From Bacteroidales bacterium (GTDB taxonomy: Bacteria > Bacteroidota > Bacteroidia > Bacteroidales > Muribaculaceae): a DNA stretch of 64,000 nt. Positions 47,519 to 56,675 of the stretch are shown piece after piece (within the stretch, counting starts at the first letter, position 1; every line of letters starts with the position of its first letter). A model generated the notes under the pieces. That model ran no database searches, was not told where the DNA came from, and saw nothing but the letters and a program-made list of their open reading frames with translations. Made by a program: the position numbers and the translations under genes. Where the stretch lies: contig CAJTFH010000017.1 in the NCBI GenBank assembly GCA_910575545.1, forward strand, positions 1-64,000, read 5' to 3'.

Positions 47519-49828
47519 TTATTCAGTGCCGAGAAGTTCCTTCACCATATCGGCCACCTCCTGGTTGACACGCTTGAAATTGCGGTTGAGCATAATCTCC
47601 TTCTCTCGCTCACTGTCGAAAGAATAAATTTTAGGCAGCTCCACATAGTTGGATTCCTCCTCCTTGATACGTGCCATATCGAAGTGCGTCTTGCAGAAAT
47701 ACTTGGTTGTCTTGAACTCCTCGGAGTCCTCGATGTCAAAATGCGACAGCATCTTTTCATCGGTGGCCGTGAAGTCACGTGCCGCCTGACCCGCAAGCCA
47801 GCCCGTAGCCATGTCTGCGATTTTTGCCGCCGGAACGAGATAGTCCATCTTCTCGGAAATGGAGGTTGAGATTTTCTGGTCGTTTATGGTGATTGATGTC
47901 GATGTCTGCTTCGCCTTGCCGAACACATCATTCTGCGCCCATTCAAGAGTCTCCTTGTTTCGTGCCGCACCCATGAATATGTTGCCGCAGGTCGTGATAA
48001 TCTTCTGCATACCCACCTTGCCGTAGTCAGCCTCCAACTGCGGAAGCTCCTGAAAACCGAGAGTCACGGCAACCTTGTTGCTTCGCGCCGTGCCGATCAG
48101 TCGGTCAATCTTGTGGAAGTACAGAGTGGGAAGCTCGTCAACGATGATACTAACAGGTATATTGCCTTTGGAATTGACACGGGTTATCAGACGGTTAAGC
48201 ACAAGAGCGTTCAGAGAGCCGATGACCTGTTCCTTTTCGGGGTCGTTGGCAATCACAAGATAGCTCGGACTCACCGGGTCGGAAATCTTCAAGTCAAAAT
48301 CATCGCCGGTGAACACCCAATAGGCTTCAGGGGATACAAGCCGTGCCGCATTTACGCGGAGAGTACCCACCATACCTTCAAGCTGGTCGTTGGCTTTGTT
48401 CTCGTATGCGGACTTGAAGGGGGCCATCAGCGAGGCTATCTTATCGTCCATCATCAGAATGTCGAACACCTCCGAATACTTGCGTCCGAGGAACGACAGC
48501 ACATGGGGCATATCCGAAAACTCACCTGTGATAGTGTCCGGCTCAACCTCGTTTCCGTTCTCGTCCTCATACCAGCAGCGGTCAATCAATATCAGCTTAC
48601 CCATGCGGTCGATATAGGAGAAGCCGTTAAGGTCAACGAACATCTTGTCCTCGTCGGTGGATACGTCGCGCCCGTTCTCGTTCACGAAGTCAAGCATGAC
48701 CTCGCCGTTCTCGTCCAGAGCGTTGAAATCGTCCCAGTTGCGTATCACAAGCTCCAATTTCTTGCCCTCGTGCGATATATAGCGTTTCAGTTTTTTCCCT
48801 TTCAGAAAACCTGTCGGGTGGAAATTCACAAAGAAATAGATGATCGCCGCGAGGAAATTCTCTGCCGAGTTGGTGAAGAAAGCCTCCGAGCCGCCCTTTT
48901 TCTCGCCACCGCCCTTGTTGAGCGAGGCAAGAAGCGTGGCCGCCGTCTCCGAAGCCGCCGCGAGGTCGGGAATGTATTTACGCTGGATGGGGTTGATACG
49001 GTTTGAATACTCCACATCGGTAAAATTGACTATGCGGAAACCACACCCATTCGGCAGATTGCCGTAGTGCAAATTCTTGCAATACTGATAGAAAAGCGTC
49101 TTGGCAAGCGTCGGGAACTTATAGTCATATACCATCATGGCGAAGCCCTTTCGTGCGTGCTGCCTTATGAACGGATCTATTATGCCGAAAGACTTGCCGG
49201 AGCCGGGAGTACCCAGCACAATCGTACCACGGAACGGATTGATAATGTTGATGTAGCCGTTGTGCATACGCTTTTTCCAGTAGAATATCATCGGGATATT
49301 CACTGAATAAGGTGTATTGACCTCCTGACGGGACTGTTCAAAAGATTCATTCTCAAAATTAAACCTGTCCTCGCCGACCTTGTGGTTGTAATACTTGGCA
49401 ATACCGTCGAGTCCCTGGTGTACGAGCATTGTGCCGACCACCGAGCAGAAGGCATACAGGACACGGCTTGCAGGGAAGCCGAAGAGCGACATACCCCATG
49501 TGCCGTGATGGAAGATGAAGCACAGTCCTACGAGAGTGAGACCTGCAAGCACCGGATATACCACCATAGTCTTCAGATTGAACTTCAACGCCTTTTTCGC
49601 TTTGGTGCCGATACATACCACACAGATGCAGACAAGTTCGGCAACCTTGCACCCGGCCACGGAGTTGAACATCTTGAAGCGTCCGAGCAGGTCGAGTATG
49701 AACTGCGTCACGCGGTTGTCAGACGTGATAGGCAGGTTCATCACAATCTCGATAATCAGGAATATGTAGATACAGCTACGGAAGTAGTTATACATCTGTT
49801 GCTGTTCCTTTGTTTCTTCAAAAGCCAT
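47519..49828 (-). CDS. mobC: VirD4/TraD-type coupling protein (MobC-like)
   Basis: A 769-residue type IV coupling protein. Membrane segments lie in the N-terminal 150 residues (IYIFLIIEIVMNLPI, YPVLAGLTLVGLCFIFHH). Walker A is LGTPGSGKSFGI (about 207-218), and Walker B is SIIVDELPTLYF (about 562). The ATPase links the relaxosome to the Tra channel. In CTnDOT the similar gene is mobC, next to mobA/B. Here relaxase and coupling protein are about 13 kb apart. Full length for the family. Confidence 0.9.
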   Translation of the reverse strand: MAFEETKEQQQMYNYFRSCIYIFLIIEIVMNLPITSDNRVTQFILDLLGRFKMFNSVAGCKVAELVCICVVCIGTKAKKALKFNLKTMVVYPVLAGLTLVGLCFIFHHGTWGMSLFGFPASRVLYAFCSVVGTMLVHQGLDGIAKYYNHKVGEDRFNFENESFEQSRQEVNTPYSVNIPMIFYWKKRMHNGYINIINPFRGTIVLGTPGSGKSFGIIDPFIRQHARKGFAMMVYDYKFPTLAKTLFYQYCKNLHYGNLPNGCGFRIVNFTDVEYSNRINPIQRKYIPDLAAASETAATLLASLNKGGGEKKGGSEAFFTNSAENFLAAIIYFFVNFHPTGFLKGKKLKRYISHEGKKLELVIRNWDDFNALDENGEVMLDFVNENGRDVSTDEDKMFVDLNGFSYIDRMGKLILIDRCWYEDENGNEVEPDTITGEFSDMPHVLSFLGRKYSEVFDILMMDDKIASLMAPFKSAYENKANDQLEGMVGTLRVNAARLVSPEAYWVFTGDDFDLKISDPVSPSYLVIANDPEKEQVIGSLNALVLNRLITRVNSKGNIPVSIIVDELPTLYFHKIDRLIGTARSNKVAVTLGFQELPQLEADYGKVGMQKIITTCGNIFMGAARNKETLEWAQNDVFGKAKQTSTSITINDQKISTSISEKMDYLVPAAKIADMATGWLAGQAARDFTATDEKMLSHFDIEDSEEFKTTKYFCKTHFDMARIKEEESNYVELPKIYSFDSEREKEIMLNRNFKRVNQEVADMVKELLGTE

Positions 49829-49860
49829 AGTCTGGGAACTTATATGGTAGAATTATTGTT

Positions 49861-49886
49861 TTTGTAATACATTTACACTAACTTTG
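49861..49886 (+). promoter_or_regulatory. Promoter of the toxin-antitoxin pair
   Basis: TAACTTTG at 49879-49886 is a good -7 element, with TTTG at 49861-49864 or the upstream TTG run as a -33 element. It starts the plus-strand pair between two minus-strand genes of the transfer region. Confidence 0.5.
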
Positions 49887-49900
49887 CAGTATAAAATAAT

Positions 49901-50161
49901 ATGGATATGGAAATAGCACTGAAAAAGAACCAGAGCTTCCGCCTTTCCGTGGAACTCATTGACAGATTGAAGCAGCTTGCAAAACGGCAGAACCGCAGCC
50001 TAAACAATTATGTTGAGACTGTTCTACTTGATGCCGCCTACCACGAGCCTAATGCTGTTACACTTGAGGCAATGGAAGAGGCGGCAAGCGGACGTCTCCG
50101 CAACGAGCCTGCCCTGAATCTTTCCTCGATTGAGGCGATGGAAAAATCCATGGGATTATGA
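49901..50161 (+). CDS. RelB/ParD-like antitoxin
   Basis: An 86-residue protein. The N-terminal ribbon-helix-helix-like part reads KKNQSFRLSVELIDRLKQLA, then KRQNRSLNNYVETVLLDA. The C-terminal tail is flexible and would wrap the toxin. ATG 49901 is chosen, with one at 49907 possible. The stop overlaps the toxin gene by 4 nt. It would bind the toxin and repress the promoter. Confidence 0.8.
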   Translation: MDMEIALKKNQSFRLSVELIDRLKQLAKRQNRSLNNYVETVLLDAAYHEPNAVTLEAMEEAASGRLRNEPALNLSSIEAMEKSMGL

Positions 50162-50430
50162 AAAAACTCAAACCCGGCAGTCAATACAAGAAAGACTACA
50201 AGCGTTTCCGCAATAATCCGAAAAAGGTTGAAAAACTGTTCAGGATTATGGAGTTGCTACAAAATGAGGAGCCGATACCGGAAGAAAACCGTCCTCACCC
50301 TCTGACGGGGAATTATGCCGGCCACATGGAGTGCCATATAGAAGGTGATTTCCTTTTGATATGGTTTGACCCGGACACAGATGAGATCAATCTTGTGCGT
50401 CTCGGCTCCCATTCGGAATTGTTCGGCTGA
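50158..50430 (+). CDS. YafQ/RelE-family toxin
   Basis: A 90-residue RelE-superfamily mRNA interferase. It begins MKKLKPGSQYKKDYKRFRN, has HPLTGNYAGHMECHIEGDFLLIWF, the YafQ pattern (HxLxGxxxGxxxCHIxxDWLLIY), and ends with VRLGSHSELFG, where the His in GSHSELF is the conserved catalytic position. It would cut ribosome-bound mRNA. Overlaps the antitoxin gene. Inserted between the coupling-protein and traO genes. Confidence 0.88.
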   Translation: MKKLKPGSQYKKDYKRFRNNPKKVEKLFRIMELLQNEEPIPEENRPHPLTGNYAGHMECHIEGDFLLIWFDPDTDEINLVRLGSHSELFG

Positions 50431-50432
50431 TT

Positions 50433-50903
50433 TCAGAAAGGTATCTTGAATCCAAGCATGAGGCCGTTGCGGAACGTGTCGCCATGCAGGAAATTCACAT
50501 TATTCTTCTGTATGATCGAGAACTCGCACCCGTTCTGAAACACATAGTTGTACTCAAAGCCTCCCTCGATACCGATGAAAAACTTTCTCTCCACCGCTCC
50601 GAACTGAGGGCCGAAGCGGACACGGAAGCTGCCGTTCTTGTAACGGTGCAGACGGTGTTTGTAGATTATACCGCCGTCCCAGTAATAGCCTTTCCAGAAC
50701 TGACCCTCGCCCGATTTCCAGTGATTGCCAATCTCTCCATAGACCTCCACGGCGTTGCCGTAGGTGAACGACCTCTCGTAGCCAACGGTGGCGTTGAGAG
50801 TTGACGGGAACAGGAAGCCGGCGTTGACGGCTATCTTGTTTTCCTGAGCGGTGGCCGTGATAGAAGCCACTGCACAGATGATTGCGAACAGTATCTTTTT
50901 CAT
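50433..50903 (-). CDS. traO: Conjugal transfer protein TraO
   Basis: A 156-residue secreted beta-rich protein (signal MKKILFAIICAVASITATAQ) with AGFLFPSTLNATVGYERSFT, then GQFWKGYYWDGGIIYKHR, the TraO pattern of Bacteroidales conjugative transposons. It is predicted to sit at the outer membrane. Last gene of the tra operon here; ends 3 nt from the convergent toxin stop. Confidence 0.82.
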   Translation of the reverse strand: MKKILFAIICAVASITATAQENKIAVNAGFLFPSTLNATVGYERSFTYGNAVEVYGEIGNHWKSGEGQFWKGYYWDGGIIYKHRLHRYKNGSFRVRFGPQFGAVERKFFIGIEGGFEYNYVFQNGCEFSIIQKNNVNFLHGDTFRNGLMLGFKIPF

Positions 50904-50912
50904 AGTGCCGGA

Positions 50913-51785
50913 TTATTTGTAGATATGGGGTGAATAGTTGAACGGCAGATTTTTGAGTATGTCGGAGTCGAAGCCGTCGGCGTTGAGAATATCGTCATAC
51001 TCCACGGTAAGGGTTATGACACGTCCGCTTATCTGGTTCTCCGATATTTCGATGCGGAGCACTTTCTCGTCCGGGAAAGTCAGCTTATCGAGCACAAGCA
51101 CGTTGCGGTAGTTCTTCTTGAACTTCTTTGCAAGGTTCAGCGAATAAACAGGCGACAGTTCCACCGTCTGAGAGTTTGTGGCCTTGACCTCCTTCTTGTC
51201 TGTGAGCTTCACACGCACCTCGGCGATGTCGTATGCTATCTTGGTGCTGTTCTGAAGGGAATAGTCGATGAAGAAATAGTCGCCTATCGAATAGATGTTG
51301 TTAACAATCGCCTTCATGCCGTTGGCTTTAGACACCACCTGATTGTATTTTCGACCGCTGCCATATACGGCCCAGGCGTAACGTGCCATTTCCGACTGAG
51401 GCATGGATACCTCCGGATTGATGTAGGAGTCCAAACCGGCGTATGGCACACGGTGGATAGAGGCGGCACGCGAAGGGGCGGCGGTATATACCACATCGTA
51501 CTGTGCCAGATGTCGCTCGCCGATGAGTGTGAGAGTACCCATCAGCTCACCCTCCCGGTAGTGGGTAAGTACGGAGTCAGCCTCGATGAACGGCTTGATA
51601 CGCACGATGTTGTCGGCACACTGGTTGCCGATAATCTTTGTGGTGGATAAGTCCACCATCTTGATATTCTCAGGCATGACGATATGTGTTGTCACTTCCG
51701 AGTTGACAAGGATCTTCTCTTTGGCGGTCGCCGGGATTGCGACGGCGCATAGCGCGAGGGTAGCTGCAATTATTTTATCTTTCAT
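50913..51785 (-). CDS. traN: Conjugative transposon protein TraN
   Basis: A 290-residue secreted protein (signal to about 22) of the TraN/DUF4138 family. It has VTTHIVMPENIKMVDLSTTKI near the start of the mature part and DYFFIDYSLQNSTKIAYDI in the middle. In the channel it takes a place similar to VirB9. It follows traM 21 nt away and precedes traO by 9 nt. Confidence 0.88.
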   Translation of the reverse strand: MKDKIIAATLALCAVAIPATAKEKILVNSEVTTHIVMPENIKMVDLSTTKIIGNQCADNIVRIKPFIEADSVLTHYREGELMGTLTLIGERHLAQYDVVYTAAPSRAASIHRVPYAGLDSYINPEVSMPQSEMARYAWAVYGSGRKYNQVVSKANGMKAIVNNIYSIGDYFFIDYSLQNSTKIAYDIAEVRVKLTDKKEVKATNSQTVELSPVYSLNLAKKFKKNYRNVLVLDKLTFPDEKVLRIEISENQISGRVITLTVEYDDILNADGFDSDILKNLPFNYSPHIYK

Positions 51786-51806
51786 AATGGGTTGGTTGAT
51801 TACCGT

Positions 51807-53006
51807 TTAATATGCTTCGTCTGAATTGATAAGGTAAACGATGGTGTTGTATTTGATTTTCGCCTTGTTCTTGCGGATATTGGCCGACACAGCGGAAGTC
51901 GCGGAGTTATACATATTCTGGAGAGCCTGCAAAGCGATGGCCTCGCCGGATATTCCGGAGCCGTAGCCGCTCTCGGACTCAAAGCTGATATTCTGCTGCA
52001 CTGTGCTGGCACCCGCCTCTTTCATAAAATCGCGGAAAGCGGACTCCGGGACATAGAAGCCCTCCATGCCGTCGTTGTCGAACACCGAAAGATTCACTTT
52101 CAGGAACTTTCCGCCTACAAGAATTGAAGTGATGGCGGCGCGGACACGCTGTTGGCCGAAGCCGGTGACGGTGCCGTACAGATATGTGCCTTTGGCAAGC
52201 CTCACATCATGTATTGTCACATCGTCGAGCAACTTGAAGCGTAGCCTCGTGCCCTCATGCACCTTTGTTGTCTTGTCGATCATGGCACGGATAAGCGGAG
52301 CATCGACATTATCGGCCGAACTACCCACTGTATTGAATTTGTCGGCATTTGTCTCCCGTGATTTAAGCACCAGCAATGGGCGGTTCTTCTCACGCTCTAT
52401 CTCCCGCGCCCTTGCTATGGAGTCGGCCCGGTGCTTGCGCATGGCTTCCTCCGGGTCGGGCTGTCCTATGCCAAGTCCGGCCTCGATAGCTTTCTGACGC
52501 TCGTAGCTGCGCTGCTGTATCGCCTCAAGGTCGCGTGCATATTCGCTCCGGGGGTCAACGGCAGGTTCATAGTCGGCAGGATTATAGCCGTCACCGTAAG
52601 CGTATGAGTTGATATGCCGGCGCGATTCAGCAAGGGAACGCTCCAGTTCCTCCAGCTCCTGCTGCTGACGGATACGCTCGGCCTCGGCCGCGTCGAGACG
52701 GTTCAGCTCGTCCTCGGTGTAGCCGTGTTCAAGAGCCTCGCGTTCCTCCTGTTCCTCGCCGAGCGCGCCCACGGCGGTAAAGGCGTCTTCGTCACCGAAG
52801 CGGCGTGACATCTCGAACATCTTGTCACCGGGAGCCTCGGCGTTGGCCTCCGGCAGAGTGGAGTTGATACGGTCTGTAGCCACGGCCTGAGGGTCATCGC
52901 CACCGCCGCCGAAAGTCTCCATTGCGAAATATATCAGCGCACACAGCGGCACGAAAATCACCGCAGGGAAGATATACTTCGGTTGTCTGAAATTAATTTT
53001 TTTCAT
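51807..53006 (-). CDS. traM: Conjugative transposon protein TraM
   Basis: A 399-residue protein with one N-terminal membrane helix (KYIFPAVIFVPLCALIYFAM), a long helical linker rich in Glu and Arg (80-205) and a C-terminal VirB10-like domain (EGTRLRFKLLDDVTIHDVRL, LYGTVTGFGQQRVRAAITSI). It spans both membranes and forms the channel core with TraN and TraO. Start overlaps the previous gene by 14 nt. Complete. Confidence 0.9.
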   Translation of the reverse strand: MKKINFRQPKYIFPAVIFVPLCALIYFAMETFGGGGDDPQAVATDRINSTLPEANAEAPGDKMFEMSRRFGDEDAFTAVGALGEEQEEREALEHGYTEDELNRLDAAEAERIRQQQELEELERSLAESRRHINSYAYGDGYNPADYEPAVDPRSEYARDLEAIQQRSYERQKAIEAGLGIGQPDPEEAMRKHRADSIARAREIEREKNRPLLVLKSRETNADKFNTVGSSADNVDAPLIRAMIDKTTKVHEGTRLRFKLLDDVTIHDVRLAKGTYLYGTVTGFGQQRVRAAITSILVGGKFLKVNLSVFDNDGMEGFYVPESAFRDFMKEAGASTVQQNISFESESGYGSGISGEAIALQALQNMYNSATSAVSANIRKNKAKIKYNTIVYLINSDEAY

Positions 53007-53490
53007 TGTTATCGTTATGTTTGAGGGATTTTACAATCTGTTCGAGTTGCCTGTACCGGCGTATTATGCCGATTGAGTCGGCATGGCTCTTGCGTGGAAT
53101 TGCGATAAGGGAGTCAAGTTCATGCTTGACCGTCTGACCGTCGCCTGTTATCTCCATGAGCCGTCGGCGTTGCGCCTCCTTGTTGGCCTGAATGGTGCGG
53201 AAACCGCTGAAGATAGGCTCGACTTTGGCGATGGATTGCAGTTCCGGCTCCTGTGATTCCATCCGCGCCCCGGTCACTATTATGTCGCACAAGAGTATCA
53301 TCAGCAGGGAGCCGACGACATAGCCGAAAGTCCGGCGAGGGTGTCGCGTGGCCCATGAATTGGCCTTTCTGATCCGGGCGGCCAGACGGTAACGTGTGCC
53401 TATGGCACCCATCTTCGGCCGGAGCCATGAGCGTATCGCGCCATGTGCTTTCCTCCGGTTGTCGCTGAAAGTATGTCTGAGGGATTTCAT
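52993..53490 (-). CDS. TraL-position protein
   Basis: A 165-residue protein with a basic N-terminus (HTFSDNRRKAHGAIRSWLRP), one membrane helix near 55-75 (TFGYVVGSLLMILLCDIIV) and a soluble tail with two helices. It sits where traL sits in CTnDOT-type operons, between traK and traM, but is longer than the usual 100 residues. Overlaps traM by 14 nt. By position it is TraL; the sequence match I can recall is weak. Confidence 0.65.
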   Translation of the reverse strand: MKSLRHTFSDNRRKAHGAIRSWLRPKMGAIGTRYRLAARIRKANSWATRHPRRTFGYVVGSLLMILLCDIIVTGARMESQEPELQSIAKVEPIFSGFRTIQANKEAQRRRLMEITGDGQTVKHELDSLIAIPRKSHADSIGIIRRYRQLEQIVKSLKHNDNNEKN

Positions 53491-53500
53491 AAGTCAGGTT

Positions 53501-54097
53501 TTAATAGTCAAGGTCTTTGTTTTCAAGGGTACGCCAGTTGGTTATCATCAGTCCGTGGGGATTGTTCTGGGTACGTGGCACATTCTCCACATAGCCGGTG
53601 GTGAGCATGGTGCGTTTGAGGTCGCGCGTGCGCCTCTTGATAATCTGCGTCCCGTAGTAGCTGAACTTGCGTGTATGCTCGTCGAACTGGATAGAGTCAC
53701 AGATTATGGTGCAGACCGCTGAAGATGATATAATGTCGGAGTAAAAGCCGTTCTCGTCAAGGGCCTGCTTCTGCTTCAGGGCGGTGCCGTCAGCCATATA
53801 CATGGCCTTGCCGACAGTCCACTTGATATAGTCGTTGTCGGGAGGGAGATTGAAAAAATACTGGTGGAAGAGCTGGATATGCGCTTTCGCCTCCATGATG
53901 AAATTGGCTTCAAGTCCGGCACGCTCGGCAAGGAACGGTATGTCGCCGTCAAGAATATATATCTGCTTGCGCTCCTCGGTCACGAGCGACACGCAACGCC
54001 ACACGGTGAACCCGCAGATGGCGGCGCAACCTATTATGGTTGCCATTACCGTCATCATTGCGAGCCGTGTTTTCTGTTCAAGGGATTTTATCAGCAT
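53501..54097 (-). CDS. traK: Conjugative transposon protein TraK
   Basis: A 198-residue protein (MLIKSLEQKTRLAMMTVMATI) with a membrane helix near 15-38 and a VirB8-like periplasmic domain (GDIPFLAERAGLEANFIMEAKAHIQLFHQYFF), then IKRRTRDLKRTMLTTGY. The phrase FNLPPDNDYIKWT and the final part are typical of TraK. It lies between traJ (18 nt) and the TraL-position gene (10 nt). Confidence 0.9.
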   Translation of the reverse strand: MLIKSLEQKTRLAMMTVMATIIGCAAICGFTVWRCVSLVTEERKQIYILDGDIPFLAERAGLEANFIMEAKAHIQLFHQYFFNLPPDNDYIKWTVGKAMYMADGTALKQKQALDENGFYSDIISSSAVCTIICDSIQFDEHTRKFSYYGTQIIKRRTRDLKRTMLTTGYVENVPRTQNNPHGLMITNWRTLENKDLDY

Positions 54098-54115
54098 GAT
54101 AATCTTGTTAGTCGG

Positions 54116-55261
54116 TTAAGGGGTGTGTTTCAGATTTCTTCCTGCCTGTGCGCCGATTGAACCGACCACATTCCGGGTCACGTTGGTAGCTTTGAGAGCC
54201 GCCGAGCCGCCCATCATCGCCGCGCCCATAGCGACACTGCCTGAGGGGGAGGCGGCACCGCTGCTGACACCGCCGGGTATGAGCCATGAGGCGACTTCGG
54301 GAACGAAGCGTATGATATAGGCCCCGACAAGCATACCCATAGCGTACATACAGTTGGAGCCAATGCCCTGCAAACCGAGCGCGCCTATCTGCTCCCATGA
54401 GTTGACAGCACCGTGCAACAGGTGGTTATAGGCCACCAGATCCTCCTGAAGATTATACATCAGTATGAAGTCTATGTAGTACAGGCACATATAAGTCACG
54501 AAGCCCCATAACGTGAGGGAGAGGAATTTTGACATCCATTGGCTCCATGCCGAGTTCCACGGCGGAGCGAGGGAAAGGGCGAACATTATGGGGCAGAACA
54601 CAATCATTATAGCTATGAATATTCTCTGCGCCACAAGTATGCCGTAGTAGGACATTTGGAAAATCAGCTCCCCGACAAAGCGTATCACGTCGTTTATCCA
54701 TTCGCTTACCTTTGTCTCAGCGGCCACCGCCGCACGCTGGGCGTAGTTGTTGATGGTCTCGCCGAGGTTTTCCACGTTATACACGAGTTTGTCCCACCAG
54801 TTCGCGTCCTCGCCTATGGACGCCACCTGTTTTGCCGTGGATATTGAATCCTGCACTGCCCGGAGGCGTTCAAGATACTCGCCTTGCTTCTGGGCCACTT
54901 TCAGCTCCAGTGCCGCGACCTCCTTGTTCTTCGCCATAGCCATTGACTTAGTGGTGGCTTCCAAAGACTTGCCGGGCATCTGGAGAGCCGAGCATATCCA
55001 TGATGAAGATGAAATGCACATTGATATGCCTATGATGCGTAGCAGCTTCATCACGTCCATTCCGCGCCGTCCGAGCATCATCATCCAGCACTCGTATGAG
55101 CCTACGCACAGGGCGAGCAGCAGTCCGAGCATACGGGCGAAGCTGATGGTGTCGCCCAAAATCGCCATATTCGGAAACGCCTCCATCGCCACAAGCAGCT
55201 TGTCGAGGCTCTGGTCGATAGCCGGAAGCCCCATTGTGCAGAGTATTGATAATAAAGTCAT
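54116..55261 (-). CDS. traJ: Conjugative transposon protein TraJ (VirB6-like)
   Basis: A 381-residue inner-membrane protein. Hydrophobic segments lie at about 25-60 (LLLALCVGSYECWMMMLG), 70-90, 205-245 (ILVAQRIFIAIMIVFCPIMF), 255-280 and 310-335, followed by a glycine/serine-rich tail (GGVSSGAASPSGSVAMGAAM). A long coiled part (105-160) stands between. It is the VirB6-like base of the channel. First residues MTLLSILCTMGLPAID fit the family. Confidence 0.85.
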   Translation of the reverse strand: MTLLSILCTMGLPAIDQSLDKLLVAMEAFPNMAILGDTISFARMLGLLLALCVGSYECWMMMLGRRGMDVMKLLRIIGISMCISSSSWICSALQMPGKSLEATTKSMAMAKNKEVAALELKVAQKQGEYLERLRAVQDSISTAKQVASIGEDANWWDKLVYNVENLGETINNYAQRAAVAAETKVSEWINDVIRFVGELIFQMSYYGILVAQRIFIAIMIVFCPIMFALSLAPPWNSAWSQWMSKFLSLTLWGFVTYMCLYYIDFILMYNLQEDLVAYNHLLHGAVNSWEQIGALGLQGIGSNCMYAMGMLVGAYIIRFVPEVASWLIPGGVSSGAASPSGSVAMGAAMMGGSAALKATNVTRNVVGSIGAQAGRNLKHTP

Positions 55262-55287
55262 ATAGTTTTCAATTAGTCAGGTTAATG

Positions 55288-55977
55288 TTAGTAATGGGTG
55301 GCGGCCACTGCCGCGAGGCGGACGGTGCGCGACACCAGTTTTCCCATCTCGGCCTTTGCCTCCTCGTATGCCTGCTGACGCTTTGCGTTCTCCAGTCCGT
55401 AGCCGACACCCTGTTTATGGATATAGGCGATATTGGCGCAGATGATCTCGTTCTGCCGCGAAAGCTCGTCAACCTGATACTTCATCTTCCCCTTGCTCTT
55501 GTTAAGGCAGTAGAGAAGCCCGTCGGCGATACAGTCCTGCATACGGCTGAACTCGTCCTTGTAGATCGAATAGGTGACATCGACAGCCCGGTCAGCCTCG
55601 CGTGCCAGTTCCTCCTTGTAGAGAGATTCGACGTATGCACGCTCTTTCTCCACTTTAGAGAGTTTCTGCCGCTGGGTCTCTTCCGCCGTGACACGCACGG
55701 GCATGATGCGTTTGACATTTGATTTCTCCTCTTTGAAGCGGACGCGGTAGCCGGATTTGAAGCCGGCCCATTTCCAGTACATTTCCGCGCCGGAATAATT
55801 CTTGTGCAGGAAATAATAGTACCAGTCGGGGGCGAAGTCCCACGGCCCGTTCTCCATCGAGAGCCATTGCTTCTCCTTCTGGTCGTCATGGATTTTGGGC
55901 GTCTTGGCCGATATTGCCGCCGGGATTGCCGCGATGAGCAGGGCGAGCGATAATGCGGTGATAGTTCTGAATTTCAT
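55288..55977 (-). CDS. Secreted transfer protein (DUF5045-like)
   Basis: A 229-residue secreted protein (signal MKFRTITALSLALLIAAIPA, cleaved near ISA). Near the N-terminus: LSMENGPWDFAPDWYYYFLH and KNYSGAEMYWKWAGFKSGY; then a long helical part with many Lys and Glu. This matches the DUF5045 protein set of Bacteroidales transfer operons, between traI-like and traJ genes. A channel or pilus role is inferred from position only. Confidence 0.65.
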   Translation of the reverse strand: MKFRTITALSLALLIAAIPAAISAKTPKIHDDQKEKQWLSMENGPWDFAPDWYYYFLHKNYSGAEMYWKWAGFKSGYRVRFKEEKSNVKRIMPVRVTAEETQRQKLSKVEKERAYVESLYKEELAREADRAVDVTYSIYKDEFSRMQDCIADGLLYCLNKSKGKMKYQVDELSRQNEIICANIAYIHKQGVGYGLENAKRQQAYEEAKAEMGKLVSRTVRLAAVAATHY

Positions 55978-55990
55978 GATCGGTATATGT

Positions 55991-56668
55991 TTATTGGTTC
56001 CACTTGTTGATTACCGCTCCCACGATCTCGTCCTTGACATCGGAGGTGAGTATCTCCCAGATGTAGTCAGGCTTCCAGCCGCAGTTTGTCATGAGGTAGC
56101 ACCACAGGTTGGCGTTGTCGATAATACGCCGGGCGTTCTCTATGGTGTCCTTCAGCGACATGACAAGGTTCATCTTCTCGTCCATCGAGGCTTTCATGAG
56201 GTTTATGCCTGAGGCGGCCACAGTAGCGTAGAGCTTCTGGGCGTGCTTTATCTCGCGTGCTATGGCAAGGTTGGCGTCGGCATAGTACCACGCGACAAAA
56301 GGCTTCTTTGTCACATACTTGTAGGTGTTTACTGTAAAGTCCTTGTACTCCTTTGTCAGAAGATAGAGCGAGCTGGCGGTCGAGGATATGGCAGCGGCAA
56401 GCACCACGTATGAGTATGCGTTGTTGAGCCTGGTGTCGAGCGTCGAGCGTACATCATTGAACTTCTCCGCTCCTTTGGTGACAAGCGATTGCTCCCCGAA
56501 GCTCGTGGCTATGCGTGCCAACGCCTGGTCTTCATCTTTCTTGACAGCCTTGTGCAGAGCCATAAGAGCCTCGAATGTCGGCAGGTCTTTCGGAAAGTCG
56601 AAGGCAAATGACTTCAAGGGAAGAAGCAGAGCCACAAGAACGAGAGTTGTAAGTTTGCGTATCATCAT
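55991..56668 (-). CDS. Secreted helical transfer protein
   Basis: A 225-residue protein with a signal peptide (MMIRKLTTLVLVALLLPLKSFA) and a helical body (DLPTFEALMALHKAVKKDED ... NLAIAREIKHAQKLYATVAA). It ends LTSDVKDEIVGAVINKWNQ. The start at 56665 is an alternative. Position, between two other secreted transfer genes, and the helical content fit a VirB5-like minor pilin. Not known by name. Confidence 0.65.
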   Translation of the reverse strand: MMIRKLTTLVLVALLLPLKSFAFDFPKDLPTFEALMALHKAVKKDEDQALARIATSFGEQSLVTKGAEKFNDVRSTLDTRLNNAYSYVVLAAAISSTASSLYLLTKEYKDFTVNTYKYVTKKPFVAWYYADANLAIAREIKHAQKLYATVAASGINLMKASMDEKMNLVMSLKDTIENARRIIDNANLWCYLMTNCGWKPDYIWEILTSDVKDEIVGAVINKWNQ

Positions 56669-56675
56669 GGCTCCG

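Noticed and set aside
47120-49867. Plus-strand frames opposite traX and the coupling-protein gene, one of 297 codons
   Set aside because: The minus-strand proteins have full motifs; the plus frames do not look like proteins.
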